NCBI GenBank assembly: GCA_007258455.2
Contig: VDFB02115090.1
Span: 1-64,000, forward strand
Length of the DNA: 64,000 bases
Source: Sequoia sempervirens
Lineage: Eukaryota > Streptophyta > Pinopsida > Cupressales > Cupressaceae
Reading direction: 5' to 3'
Each line of letters begins with the position of its first letter. Position 1 is the first letter of the stretch. Below are positions 1-11,217 of this stretch, piece by piece. The notes below the pieces were generated by a model, which made no database searches, was not told where the DNA came from, and was given only the letters and a program-made list of their open reading frames with translations. The position numbers and the translations under genes were made by a program.

Positions 1-150
1 GGAGAGTGAAAGAGGGGAAGAAGTGGGGAGAGAGAGAGAGAGAGATAGGTCATTAGGAGGGGGGAGGGAGAGGGGAAGAAGTGGAGAGAGAGAGAGAGAG
101 GGGCAAAGGGAGAGGAAGAGAGAGAGGGAGAGGGAGAGGGAGGGGGAGAC
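1..150. repeat. Purine-rich GA microsatellite
   Basis: Almost every base is G or A, in runs of GA dinucleotides mixed with AGGG and GGGAG blocks. This is a degraded GA/GGA simple repeat that probably continues left of the window. No gene is visible in it. Confidence 0.95.
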
Positions 151-3100
151 AGATAATATTTAAATATCTTATATATTAGTAATATATATATATATATAAA
201 CTAAAATATAGAAATAATATTTAAACATATTATACATAATAATATAATATATTATATATTATATAGTTTTGTAAGAGATTATATATTAAATTATAAATAA
301 TATTGTATATTCTAAAATAGATATATTAACATAAACTGCAAATTATAAAACTATTTAAGAAATCATATATAAACCAAATCGTATATTCTAAACTAAATAT
401 ATTAAAATAGGCTATAAAACTATTGAGATATATTGCATATGTTAAATCATATGTTGCTAAAGTCTTGACATTTTAAAATGCTATGTAATTAAATCGGATA
501 TCAGGATATAGGTCGGGATGTCAATTCAAATCAGATATCCGATTTAAATCCAATATAAATTATATAGGCCTAAGGAGAATTCATTACCTAGGAATAGGCT
601 CGGGTTTGCTATTTGGATTTAGGAGGAGATGCTAAAAAATCCTAAAAAAAGTCAACACAAAGAAAGAATGTTTTAACAACTTACTTTGTTTTTCCGGACT
701 TCGCCCATGTGGCTGATGACTTTATTTTTAGCCAAAATTGATAAAATGAAAAGGGTTTGTAGAGGAGATTCTCAGATTTTTGCCAATATAAATTATGTTT
801 TATTTTGAATTTAATAGATTATTATTATTTATTTTCTATTAGAATTATGACTAAAGTCCTGATTGATAGGCTGATTATAAAACATTTATAACTTTCAAAT
901 GGTATCATATTTTTTGAATCCAAACATCGTCACATTCTATGCTTTGCATACTATAGGATTAAAAAAAAATTGATTTCAGATTTTGACCAAGTTAAGGTGA
1001 GTGAGACATCCCCGAGGTTTTATATTTTTAAAAAGTTGTAATAAAAATTCATAATTAATTATTTACTTGGAAAAAAATTACAAAAAAATATGCATCACAT
1101 TTGGACATGAGTCCTCTACTTATATCTAAAATCTCATCAGAAATATTATCATTTTGTTATGGTTAGGGTGGTCAGACAGACACCTACTTCTTCTTTTTTT
1201 CCTGAAATTTAAGTAATACTGCATTGAAATTTCAAATTTTCACCAAATAGATTTTGTTTTAAAAAAAATAAACCCAGTATTTTAGAAACTAAATTCAATT
1301 TCCCACAGATTCTATTTTTACATGTTTTTGAAATAATATAGATAACTTATTCAAATTTTTACGTCAAGTTGCCTAACTCTAATTTTTTTGAATTTTCATT
1401 GCCACTTAAGGGCTTGTTTGGCCCATCATGATCCTACACATACCCAATAGAAAAATTTTTCCACAACATAACCAACACATATGTAGCCTCTCTGAATAAT
1501 GTAGACACCTTCTACTCATTGCTTGTAGTAGTCTAACACATTAAAGCTCACACTGCATTTTGCACTTTCACACTCTACAACTTTGCACTTCACATTCACA
1601 CACACCATACACATTTTCTCCATAAATTCAACACTTATTTATACCATCCTCAACATTGAAAACAATATCCAAGATCATCTATGCACCTCAACCATGAAAA
1701 TTCAAATTAGGTTGGCACCAAAACATTCCCATGGTTGAAAGAAATGGAGTCAAACCACATCACACCTTAACTCAGACCTAAATCCACATATACACACCCT
1801 GCCACACTTCCACAAACATCGAAGAAAATTCACAATTAGTGTAAACACCCAAGGTTGGCTAAACCGCTGTAAACACCATTAAACATTTAAGTACACACTT
1901 CCGAGTAAGTGCACCAAGATGGTTCCCAAGAAGGGGGCTTAAGTGGCCACTTTTTTTCTAAAATCAGGAAATGCTGACCTTGGACGTGAAATTGAGGATA
2001 GTTACACTCAAATTTTTGAGATGGAACAAAAACAATGATCGAAGTTCTCCGAGTATAATTTCTAAACTACTAATTTATTTGTAAAATGGTTGATATTAAG
2101 GGGTTTAAAAGAGGGATGTACACAAATTGGTGTTGTTTTTATCAGAAAAACATAACATAGCAACTCTTGTACGACCTAAGCACAGTGAAATTTTTGTAGT
2201 ATTTTTAAAATTGCTATAGTCAGAAGTTAGCTAACAGCATCTAGTTGATGCACAATTTTTCTGATAATTTTTTAATGAATATTTATTTTTTTACTAATTT
2301 TCTAAGTGGGCACTTCCTGAAAAGCAGAATTTTGGCCTTGCTACCCTTAAATTTTTTTGAAAATAATTGGTTTTTTTTTTGTTTTCTTTTTTTAAGTTTT
2401 AGAATGGAGTCTAGTTTCTAAAAATGTAACTTACTTGAAATTTTAATGAACGATTAATTTATAACAAAAAAAACACCAAACACTGCTTTTTCACAAAAAA
2501 TAGACATACAAACAAAAGAAATTATGGAAGAAAGGCTTAACATTGTCAAAAACTAAAAAAAATTACATTTTTGGATAGCTAAGAGAGAACCTAACATTAC
2601 CCATGTTTTCTATTTTTTCGATATTGAACTAGATGCAATCTTGATGGTGAGCACAGACCTGATTATGTCAAAAATTGTAGAATTTGCAAAAACACATCTC
2701 TAGCCTTGTTGGGAATGCCCTCCAAGCCTTTGGGTTGGTATTCCAAGGAAAATAATTTCACCTTTTTCTTTGTTTTTAACACGAAATAACATGTGCGCAT
2801 TTTAACGCACTCGCATTTTGTAATTTTTTTTTCAAAAGTGGCCAAAAAATTGGTACCCAACTTCATGCACTTGCCCTTCCTTTGATCCAAAGAAGACTAG
2901 ATAAAAACATACATCACTTGAACATATTCTGGAATGTTCCAAAAACACCCTAAAATCCAACAAATTCCTTTGCAACAAATTTCATTTGAAGAACATACTC
3001 ATCTTGTACAACCAGTTAATCTTCCACATACTGTAACTCATGAAACTAACCTTGCAGAGCACCAAAATTTGAGCAACTCTATTTGAAGCTAGATATGAGC

Positions 3101-4051
3101 AATATAAGCACAATTCCATATCCACAAGACAAAAACCTTACTATGAAGAAATGTGGAGAAAAACCATTTCTATCAGACAACACTACTTTCATAGTTCACG
3201 CACTAGTGAACATAACTTACTCTACACAATGATCCAAAACAAGAAACTCTATATATAACACCTTTGATCAACATATCCAAACCGTATTGGCATAAATTCA
3301 ACATAGGAGTAATGCAGAGAAAAACCAAAACACTACTCTGCATGGTAGAACATCTCTCTATCACACTATTTCCTCTTTTATTCAAATTTTCTCAAAAGCA
3401 CTTGGAAACCAAGCACCACAAACACATTCTCACCATCTGCAATACTTCCTCATCACAACTAGACCAATTGCAATACAACAACTCAAATATACACATGCTT
3501 GTCAAGGCAACACTAGAGTTTGACACTAGTGACACTACTAAAACTAATCAAATCATCTCCAAGGTTGACACCAAGGCAACAACATACATATGTTGACATC
3601 AATGACAACACAAAATTAAATTCTAGACTTCCAACACATATACCATAATAAATTTAGCTAGAATTAAGCCCCTTGTTAATTTCATTTATTTTTTGTTTAT
3701 GGAAATGAAATGTAATTCCCTAATGAATCATATAAGTAGAAAATAATAACAATCCCTAGATGGTTCACCTTGAATCAACAATAAAGCAAGTAGTGCAAGT
3801 GAGAAATAAATCTAGATATCTAGGTGAGCTTAATTTTCCTCGTAGCAATGGTAATGGAGATATAAGAAATTGAATTTGATAAAGTTTCTCCTTTAATGGC
3901 TTCAATTTTTGAGATAATTTATAAATTTCATATAACTTATGTCCAAATGCACCAATATCAAGAAAAATCCTCCAAAAATAAAGCCAATAGCACCAAAAAT
4001 AAAGTATATATTCAAAGTAATACAATGAATATATAGTCTAGCCCTTGATCC
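151..4051. other. Non-coding, AT-rich at left; no gene seen
   Basis: The first 300 bases are TA-rich. A 12-bp inverted repeat (491-502 with 534-545) could form a stem with a 31-base loop. The remainder is ordinary AT-rich intergenic DNA. The open frames at 2663-2890 and 3264-3596 show no recognisable domain. At 3592-3612 there is a motif reading TGTTGTCATTGATGTCAACA on the minus strand. It resembles the start of some copia LTRs and recurs in part at 59335, but no element end could be found. Confidence 0.6.
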
Positions 4052-4067
4052 AACAAAATTAGATCTC
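4052..4067. repeat. Left target-site duplication of LINE
   Basis: The 16 bases AACAAAATTAGATCTC are repeated exactly at 6159-6174. The pair brackets an insertion whose right end is A-rich, as expected for target-primed LINE insertion. Confidence 0.88.
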
Positions 4068-6158
4068 GTGGTGCTGATGGCGAAGAGTTTGAGTGAGTTT
4101 GAGTGGGAAGGGGAGCGGTCTTAGAATTTCAAATTCCTCTAATACTATTGATGATGGGGGATTTGAATCTAAGGAGGATGATTATGGTGGTGGTTTGTTG
4201 GGGGTTTGACAGTTTTGGCTTGCACTGGAATGCTTTTGTTTGGTTTTTTCAGTGCAGTTTCTTTTCCTTCTAGGGGCATTTGATGTATTAGTCATTTGGG
4301 CTATGGGAGTCCTCTCTCTAGCCTTGTTGCCTTCTTTTCTTGGAATTCAGTGGATGGTGCCTTTTGGAGGTGCTAGTGTGGTGCATGCTCTCCTACCTAT
4401 GAGTGTTTGGCCTTGTGCTTGGGGCTCTTTGTTTTGCCTCTTTGTTGGCCTGGCTTTTTCCCTTGATGTGGTTGGTTTCTTGGGGGTTGTCTTATGCATG
4501 GGTTCCTAGCCTTGTTTGGGCCCTTGGTGTTGGTCTCTTGCTATGTTTTGGACTCTAGCTATTGCATTGGTGTCTTGAGTGTGTGGAATCCACTTTGTTG
4601 TTGGCTGGTCAACCTTGGGTTGGTAGTTCTGTTGTTGCTCAAGTCTCTTTGCTTTGGGCTTCTCCTCTCCAAAGTTCATTATTGTTGTGCCCTATTTGAT
4701 GGTTGAGTGGATGAGCCCTTGTTTTGTTCTTCCTCTCTCTCTTGCTCTCTAGATCTTGGTTGGGGACCATGGCATTGAGGGGGGTCATGACATCTCAGGG
4801 TTTGGCTTCTCTCTATTAGTGTAGTGGTTTGCTTTGTTGACCTCTGGTTTGGATCCCCCAGTGAGCTCCAAATTTTCTCTCACTGCTTTTTATTTTGGTC
4901 TTTGCTAGCAGTTTTTTTTGCTCCTCTAGGGGTGGAGGAGCCTTTGTTTTTCTTTGAAATAGTTTGGGTCCTGCATTGGTCCCCTCTTGCTAGACTGGTT
5001 TGTGAGGTTTTTGTGTTGTTGTGGGTTTGCCTCTTGCAATGCTCCTTTGGCTCTGGTGGTTTGGGGTGTTGTGTTTGTTATGGGTTTGATTGTTCAAGAG
5101 TTTTGGCCGGTTGAACTGTCTCTTACAACTTTCTTATGGTACCTGAAGCTCGTGCTACCAAGGGATGAAGTGTGTTTTCATTCTACCAGAGTGTCGGCTT
5201 CCTGCTAGGTTTTATAGTTGGGAGCTCCTATGGAGGTGGAGATTTCTCCTACTGAGGTGGAGCCCTCTCCTATTGAGGTGGAGTTGTTGGTTGTAGTTGC
5301 AGTGGGTTGTCCCCTTTCTTTCTGCTAGTTCCTTTTGAGGTGGAGCCTATTAGTGTAGGAGATTGTTGGATCTTGTAGTTTTTTTTCTCACTCCATCCTC
5401 TCCTATAGAGGGGAGCTCTCTCTTATTGAGGTAGAGTTGGAGTTGGTGCGTTATGGATTGGTGTTTCAACCTGGTTGTTGCTCCTTTGTGTTCTATTAGG
5501 CTCACTAACTCCCTTTCTGTGTTGGTTTGGAGTCTTTACACGAGCTATGGTTTGAAAGGGGTTGATGTTTGGAAGGTGTTGCATCATCATTTCCTTGAAG
5601 TTCAGGTTGTATTTCCCACCCTTGTGGTGGATACTTTTATGGGCTATTGTTTTTTACAGTTTGATGGATGTTGCTTGCAAAGGTTTGAAGTATGGTTTAT
5701 CTTACCCACCCTTGGGGTGGATGCTATTATTGGCTGTTATGTTGGCAACATGGAGGGTGGCCTGTTGGCCTGTTATGTTGGCTGTGATGCATGATTTGAA
5801 GAAATTTTGGGGTTTAGGTCCTTGTAGATCTGTTTTGTTGGCTTTAAGGCCTATTTTGTTGGATGATTAAGCTTTAGACCCTCTTATTCCTGCTTGTAAG
5901 GTTTGAAGACTATCTAGTTTTCCTCCCTTGGGGTATTTGATGTTCTTTGCTTGCTATTTAGTAGCCTTGTTGTGGCTTGATGACCTATTCTTTTGCCTTG
6001 GTCACTTGTCCTACTTTTGTTGTCTTGGTGGGTTTGTGTGCAATTTCTTGTTGTAGTTTTGTTGTGTTTTTGTTTATGGTTTTTTTGTACTTATTTCTAA
6101 ATCTTTCATGATGTAAAGGGGTCATGGCCCCTTCAAAATCCCTGTTTACCTCATCAAA
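4068..6158 (+). mobile_element. 5'-truncated or non-autonomous LINE
   Basis: This 2.1-kb insertion lies between exact 16-bp target-site duplications and ends in TCATCAAA running into A bases, the signature of LINE retrotransposition. The plus strand is strikingly GT-rich, unlike its AT-rich surroundings. Near the left end a short stretch reads as acidic and glycine-rich peptide (about 4140-4210), after which stops accumulate. The last 100 bases carry a 'ggggtcatggcccc' stem-like block of the kind often seen just before the tail of plant L1-type elements. I see no reverse transcriptase or endonuclease motif in any frame, so this is either a 3' piece with a very long non-coding end or a non-autonomous partner of a LINE. 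The hydrophobic peptides that can be read from 4240 to 5870 are best explained by the GT-rich composition. Confidence 0.8.
5222..5440 (+). repeat. Short degenerate repeat of a GAGGTGGAG unit
   Basis: A 15 to 20-base unit built on CCTAYTGAGGTGGAG occurs several times at 5222-5290, again near 5335, and in weaker form near 5400-5435. It lies inside the LINE-like insertion and may have grown by slippage. Confidence 0.6.
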
Positions 6159-6174
6159 AACAAAATTAGATCTC
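6159..6174. repeat. Right target-site duplication of LINE
   Basis: An exact copy of 4052-4067, directly after the A-rich end of the insertion. Confidence 0.88.
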
Positions 6175-8110
6175 AAAGTCAGTGGAATAGTTAAACATGC
6201 TTATGTAGGTCCATGTCTATCTCAACGTTGAGATTAGTATTCTAAAGCTAACTCCCCCCAAAGTTGAATCTATCTAGCTACTTTTATGTGGTTGTAGACC
6301 AAGTATCTTGAAAGAAAATGAGTGTTCTAATTTAAATATGTGCAAAAGAAGCAAGGATGTATGGAGAAAAAATAGACCACATAGAAGCAAAAATAATAGT
6401 GCAAGATTTAGTAGTTCTAGTTCCACATCTATAGGACTTGATCCATCTGCAACAACAATAGTTTCATTTTTAAATCTTTTTTTCTAATATTGAGCCTCGC
6501 TAATATCATTCTAATAATCCACAAAAAGAATTAAAGTGAAAGCCAAGTACAATTGTCTAGGGAACAAATTAAGAAAACAAATTTATAGGTGATAAATGAT
6601 GGACTATATAGGTTTTGGCACTTTCTATTTAATAGTTTAAATAATATTCCTTCCAACCCCACTTTCTGATAGGTGAATTTTCTATTGGTTGATTTGTTGT
6701 GAGTTCAATAGTTGACTCAATAGAAGTTAGTCCACTTGATTAAGTAGTCAATTCAATGATTGATTCTTTTGATTTATCTTCTCATTCTATAATTGATCCC
6801 ATCATGGTTTTGGCACATATTTGTGAAAATGAATATTTTTAACGATTTTTTAACTACTAGCAATCAATACTTTAAAATCTTAGTTTGATTGATCTCCTGA
6901 AAATTGCATGTTTATGCCCTATCCTCTTACATTTTGGACCATTTTAATTAGTTTCCTAAATTTAGTACTGTGTGTAAATACATGGCTTACATTATCAAAT
7001 ATAAACTCTAAGCTAGAGTACAATTTCCTCATATTTTCCTTCTATTAGTTGTCATACATAAAAATAAAAGAGCATAAGTATTTATTCCATCCAAATGTAG
7101 TTAGTAGGTATAAAATCAAGTCACACCTTTTTTAGCTTCATTGCAACATATTGTTTCACATTCTACTTCATCCTTCGGTAGGGACCATAGTTGCAAGGTA
7201 GCTCTTGTTAAAATATAGGCTTTCCACATTCTTTAAAACTTTGACAAATACAAGCAAAATCAAACTTGACATTGTATTATTATTTTGATGTGGGTGTGTA
7301 ATATTGAGCAATAAATATTTTCTAATATCTAAGCTCAATTACCTAAAAATAAAAATACGTGTATAGGATATAAACCAATTCAACAACTAAAGTGTTACAA
7401 TAGAAATTGTTTATAGTTTTGAGGAAAAAGGCATTAAATAGATTGATAAACGAATCAAAAGTAGGAACCCATGAATGTACACTCTAAGAAGTTGAAAATT
7501 TGGAGCATCCAATCTTGTTTAGTAGAGAAGGAAAATATCTCTTTCATGAATAAAAATATTAGTAATTTACATATTATTTGTACCTCAATGATTTCTTAGA
7601 ACCAAATTTGTAGTGGTACATAAAGATTTTGACAAAAAAATTGCTTTCACATTTGTAAAAAAAATGGCTAGTTTTTTAAACTTTCAAATCTTTCTTTTCT
7701 TCATTGAAGAATATGAGCTCTCTATAGCGTGTAGGTCCTTTAGAAAACCATGTACAATAGATTAGAAAATTACAAAAAGTGAATTATATAGTATTAATTT
7801 AGCACAATCAATTAACCTATATAAGATAATATCATGAGTGAGGCCACCAATACTAACATGTCCTTAGGAAGGGTGACACAACAAGAAACCATCCTAAGAA
7901 AAAACAAATTCTTGTACACAAACTTGCATATTAGTAACAATCAAATGGTACCATTATTCAATTTAAAAGTACTATGAGTAATTTCTAATTGCTAGATAGA
8001 ATAGTTAATAATAATTTGTCTAAGGAATTACATATTTATTTCCTTTTAAATTTTTTGTATTATAATATTTTAAATTATGATAAATTCTACAAGTAAGAAA
8101 AAATAATTTA
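6175..8110. other. Intergenic, nothing recognised
   Basis: AT-rich sequence without long open frames, tandem repeats or recognisable element ends. It separates the LINE from the 3' end of the receptor-like pseudogene. Confidence 0.6.
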
Positions 8111-8117
8111 ATTTTAC

Positions 8118-10530
8118 CTTTGACATTCCAATGAATTGTATATGTGTCCCTTCATATTGTCAAATTTTTCATTCTTGGAAACAAAAACTTTAGGATTATA
8201 TCAACTTTATTGAAATATATCCTTCTCCAAATCACTCTTATGAGGATGAGTGACATTACCCCTCCAAAATATGCTCCATATGATAATCCCATAGCTAGCT
8301 TAGACCAAGGATATTCAGTTCTTTCTTTTATTTATTAAGCAAAATTAAAGGATGGGGGGGAGTAAATTATCTAAGAACAATTTTTGGGTAGGGGACATCC
8401 CAAAAAAAAATTGATTGCTTCAATAAGAGAATTCTCCAAATGTCCTAGTTATAAATATTATCCTTGTAGTATATTTACTAGAAGATTGTTGTTTGATAAA
8501 TTCAATGAACTGAAATAGCTTAGAGATTCAAACTTGGTGGACGCTTGTCTTCAAATAATTTCTTGAAAGTTCTGATAACTCTAGTTGAGCCATTTGTCCA
8601 AAACATTTGGAATTGTCCTATTAAAATTGTTCATTGAAAGCTTTAGAAGCCTCAACCCCTTATATTAGAAGCAACCTTTCCCACCAATAGATTGTTGGAG
8701 AGATCTATGGATCTGATTGTGTAAAGAATATATGAATAGTGTTGAACTATGCTTTTTAAATGCATGTCCAATTCATCTTAATAAGTGAAACCATCTCCAT
8801 AAGGATATTGTAGAGAAAACAATACAAAACCATCTTGTTTTTCTATTTTCATTGCTTGCAATGATGTAATTGTGCAGTGTGGAATTGAACCTAAGAAATT
8901 ATTGGAAGAAAGGAGCAAGAGCTAGAAGTGCATTAATTGGCCTATCTCTAGAGGAATACTGCCTATAAAAAATTTCTCCTTCATTACCAATACTCTTAGC
9001 TCTAAAAGATAGATAACTAATGTTGGTATTTCACCTCCAAATATATTGTTTCCAATATCAAGAACTTGAAGCTTTGAAAAAATTGATAGTGAGGGAGGGA
9101 AAGATTCATTCAAGTTATTATTACGAACAACTAATGAATATAATTCACTTAGCTGACTAAAATTATGTGGTAAGCTTCCATCCAAATGATTGTTTCTAAA
9201 ATTTAGGACATAGAAGGAAGATAATTTGTACAAGTTCATAGGGATCACTCCGGTTAAGTTATTGCTTACAATATATTTAATAGTTGGAGGTCAATTAATC
9301 CACCAAGAGTTGGAGGAACATTCCCACTAATTTTTTTTTCCTTGTATAGCAATATTTTTATGTACTAGGAGACCACATTGATGACATGTTCCCACTCAAT
9401 GCATTTCTAGACACATCTAGGACACCTATTTGTATCCATGTTGAATTATTTGAGAAAAAGCTTCTTTCTAGATGATTTCTAGACAGATTTAGAAATTGCA
9501 ATAGAGGACTAGTTTCTCATATCTAAGAGGGAATTTCTCCAACAATACCATTGTTAACTAATTCCAAAAATTTTAAAGTGAGAATTGTGTTGAAGTCCAA
9601 GGTAGAATTTCAGTGCTAGTCGTACATGACAAGGGCTAAATGTGACTCAACAAATTAAAAAGATTGGAATCCATATTTTACTAATATTTAGCATACAATT
9701 GGATAAATACAACAAAGTTAGGTTTGTAAGGTTGTGAAAGAAAGTTTTTGTAATTGATTGATAATGGTTTAGTGATAGGTGTAGAAAACTTAAAGAAGTT
9801 CGAAGTAATGAAGAAGAGGTGGTTTCATTGAAATTATTTCAAAGACTAAATAATCGTCTAAGGGAGTAAAGTTGAGCAAATGAAGGGGGAATGGTTCTCG
9901 TTAGTTGGTTATTGGTAGTATCTAAGTCCTCAAATAAAGAGAGACTTCCAATACAAGCATGTATGCTTCCACTAAGCTGGTTGTTCCCAAGATCAAGGAT
10001 AGTTAAAGGAGTCGATATGCTTCCACTAAAATTATCCTTAAAATTATCCAAAGAAGAAATATTATCGAGAGAAGTTGGTATGCTTCCCCTCGATTATTCA
10101 TAAGGGAAAGGAAGGTTAAAGAAGAAAGATTATCCAACTACTAAATTGGTTGTTATTATGATCAAGCTTAATAAAAGAGGAAAGATTTCCCAGAGAATTT
10201 GGTATGCTTCCACTAAGTTGGTTGAGAAAGATTGCCAAAGCAGGAAGGTATACTTCCATTTAAGTTATTCTTAGAAAGATCAAAGGAATTTAAGGTGGAT
10301 CAGCAAACAAAAGCGAGGGGGAATCTTCCCGTGAAACCTATTTATAGATAAATCTATAAAGCAAATATAAGAGAGATTTCTGAAACAGGGCAGAATGGAG
10401 GTATTTACTCCATTCATCCTTAGTAATCTGAGAAAAAGTTAGTACACACTCTCAGATATCACACCTTGAATGAATTGAATGTCCGAAGGGTCTACATGTT
10501 GGTCAGTTGTTAAATCAACAGCAATAACAT
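8118..10530 (-). pseudogene. LRR receptor-like protein pseudogene, fuller-length relative
   Basis: Read on the minus strand, this is a decayed LRR receptor-like protein. Homology to the intact gene at 11218-12429 begins in the segment just after the LRR cap (about 10530) and runs through many LRRs. Clear repeats include LDLGNNQLSGSI at about 10000 and NFRNNHLDGSLPHNFSQL at about 9200. Near 8640-8480 are the two terminal repeats (LRLLKLSMNNFNRTIP, then SLSYFSSLNLSNNNLL), followed by the membrane span and tail (8340-8140). Stops and frameshifts break it throughout, and signal peptide and cap are missing, so it is dead. It keeps roughly 1.1 kb of C-terminal LRR sequence (about 9490-8340) that the intact gene lacks. 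A splice-donor-like AG|GTAAAA at 8118/8117 matches the donor after the stop codon of the intact gene, so the copy arose from duplicated genomic DNA and not from a processed transcript. Confidence 0.85.
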
Positions 10531-10650
10531 GGCTGGTGACTTTCTTAACATATTAACAACGAGATACTACTTTTATAATTGCATTTATTACCGCAATTTA
10601 TAACCTGTAGAATTAGCAAAACACGTATATATATATTTATTTACAATCCA
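10531..10650. other. Short spacer between the two LRR genes
   Basis: AT-rich. On the minus strand an AATAAA lies at 10641-10636. It could serve as poly(A) signal for the receptor-like gene upstream, if the 3' UTR exon proposed here is real. Confidence 0.35.
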
Positions 10651-11075
10651 CTCAAATCATTAAAATGTAAGAAAAAAAATAAAAATTACATATTGCAGCA
10701 ACAAGAGTGAAAAGGATCAATCATACAAAGACCAAAGCTGCAATAAACTCCGACACAGAATAAACACCTTCTACCAGAATGACTGTACATGTGATCTACA
10801 AACATAATATAGCAAAATCATTGACAACAAATAAAAATAAGCTGTTCTTGGCATTCAAACTAGAATCTTAGCTTTTATAGATAAAAGTACGATCAACCAT
10901 ATGAAAGACTTATCAGCGAAACCGCGCAACTAGGTAGTTGGGAGAATATCCTGCCAGACAATTGTTGACAATAAACTCTAGGGTGCCCATAGAGACTCAG
11001 AGGAAGAGAACACGTACAACAACAAAATCCATCAAAAGAAAGAATTCCTTCCTTCGGGTCATAGATGCAAACAAT
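10650..11075 (-). other. Probable 3' UTR exon of the receptor-like gene
   Basis: The stop codon of the receptor-like frame is followed on the minus strand by GAG|GTAAAC (donor G at 11183) and, 108 bases later, by TGAATTGCAG (acceptor ending at 11076). The 108 bases between are much more AT-rich than either side, as plant introns are. The sequence from 11075 leftwards has balanced composition and would be a 3' UTR exon. The exon's left end is not visible. This is inferred from splice-site shape and from the matching donor in the neighbouring pseudogene. Confidence 0.45.
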
Positions 11076-11183
11076 CTGCAATTCATAGATGCAAGAGGTA
11101 ATGATAATTCATCTAAAAAATATTAATACTATAATTATTTGAATTTAATAAATATTTAAAAAACAAGAAATTCTAGAGTTTAC
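11076..11183 (-). other. Putative 3' UTR intron of the receptor-like gene
   Basis: It is bounded by GT and AG on the minus strand, 108 bp long and strongly AT-rich. The donor context is kept in the pseudogene at 8118/8117. An intron after the stop codon is known in some plant LRR receptor-like genes; here it is inference. Confidence 0.45.
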
Positions 11184-11217
11184 CTCACAGTTTTATGAAC
11201 TGTAGATATATATTTCT

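Noticed and set aside
3264..3596. 110-codon open frame as a gene
   Set aside because: No domain, AT-rich composition, no supporting neighbours, and it overlaps a possible LTR-like end.
4240..5870. Several hydrophobic open frames that look like membrane proteins
   Set aside because: They lie inside a GT-rich LINE insertion. GT-rich codons give Val, Leu, Cys, Phe and Gly automatically, and overlapping frames look alike.
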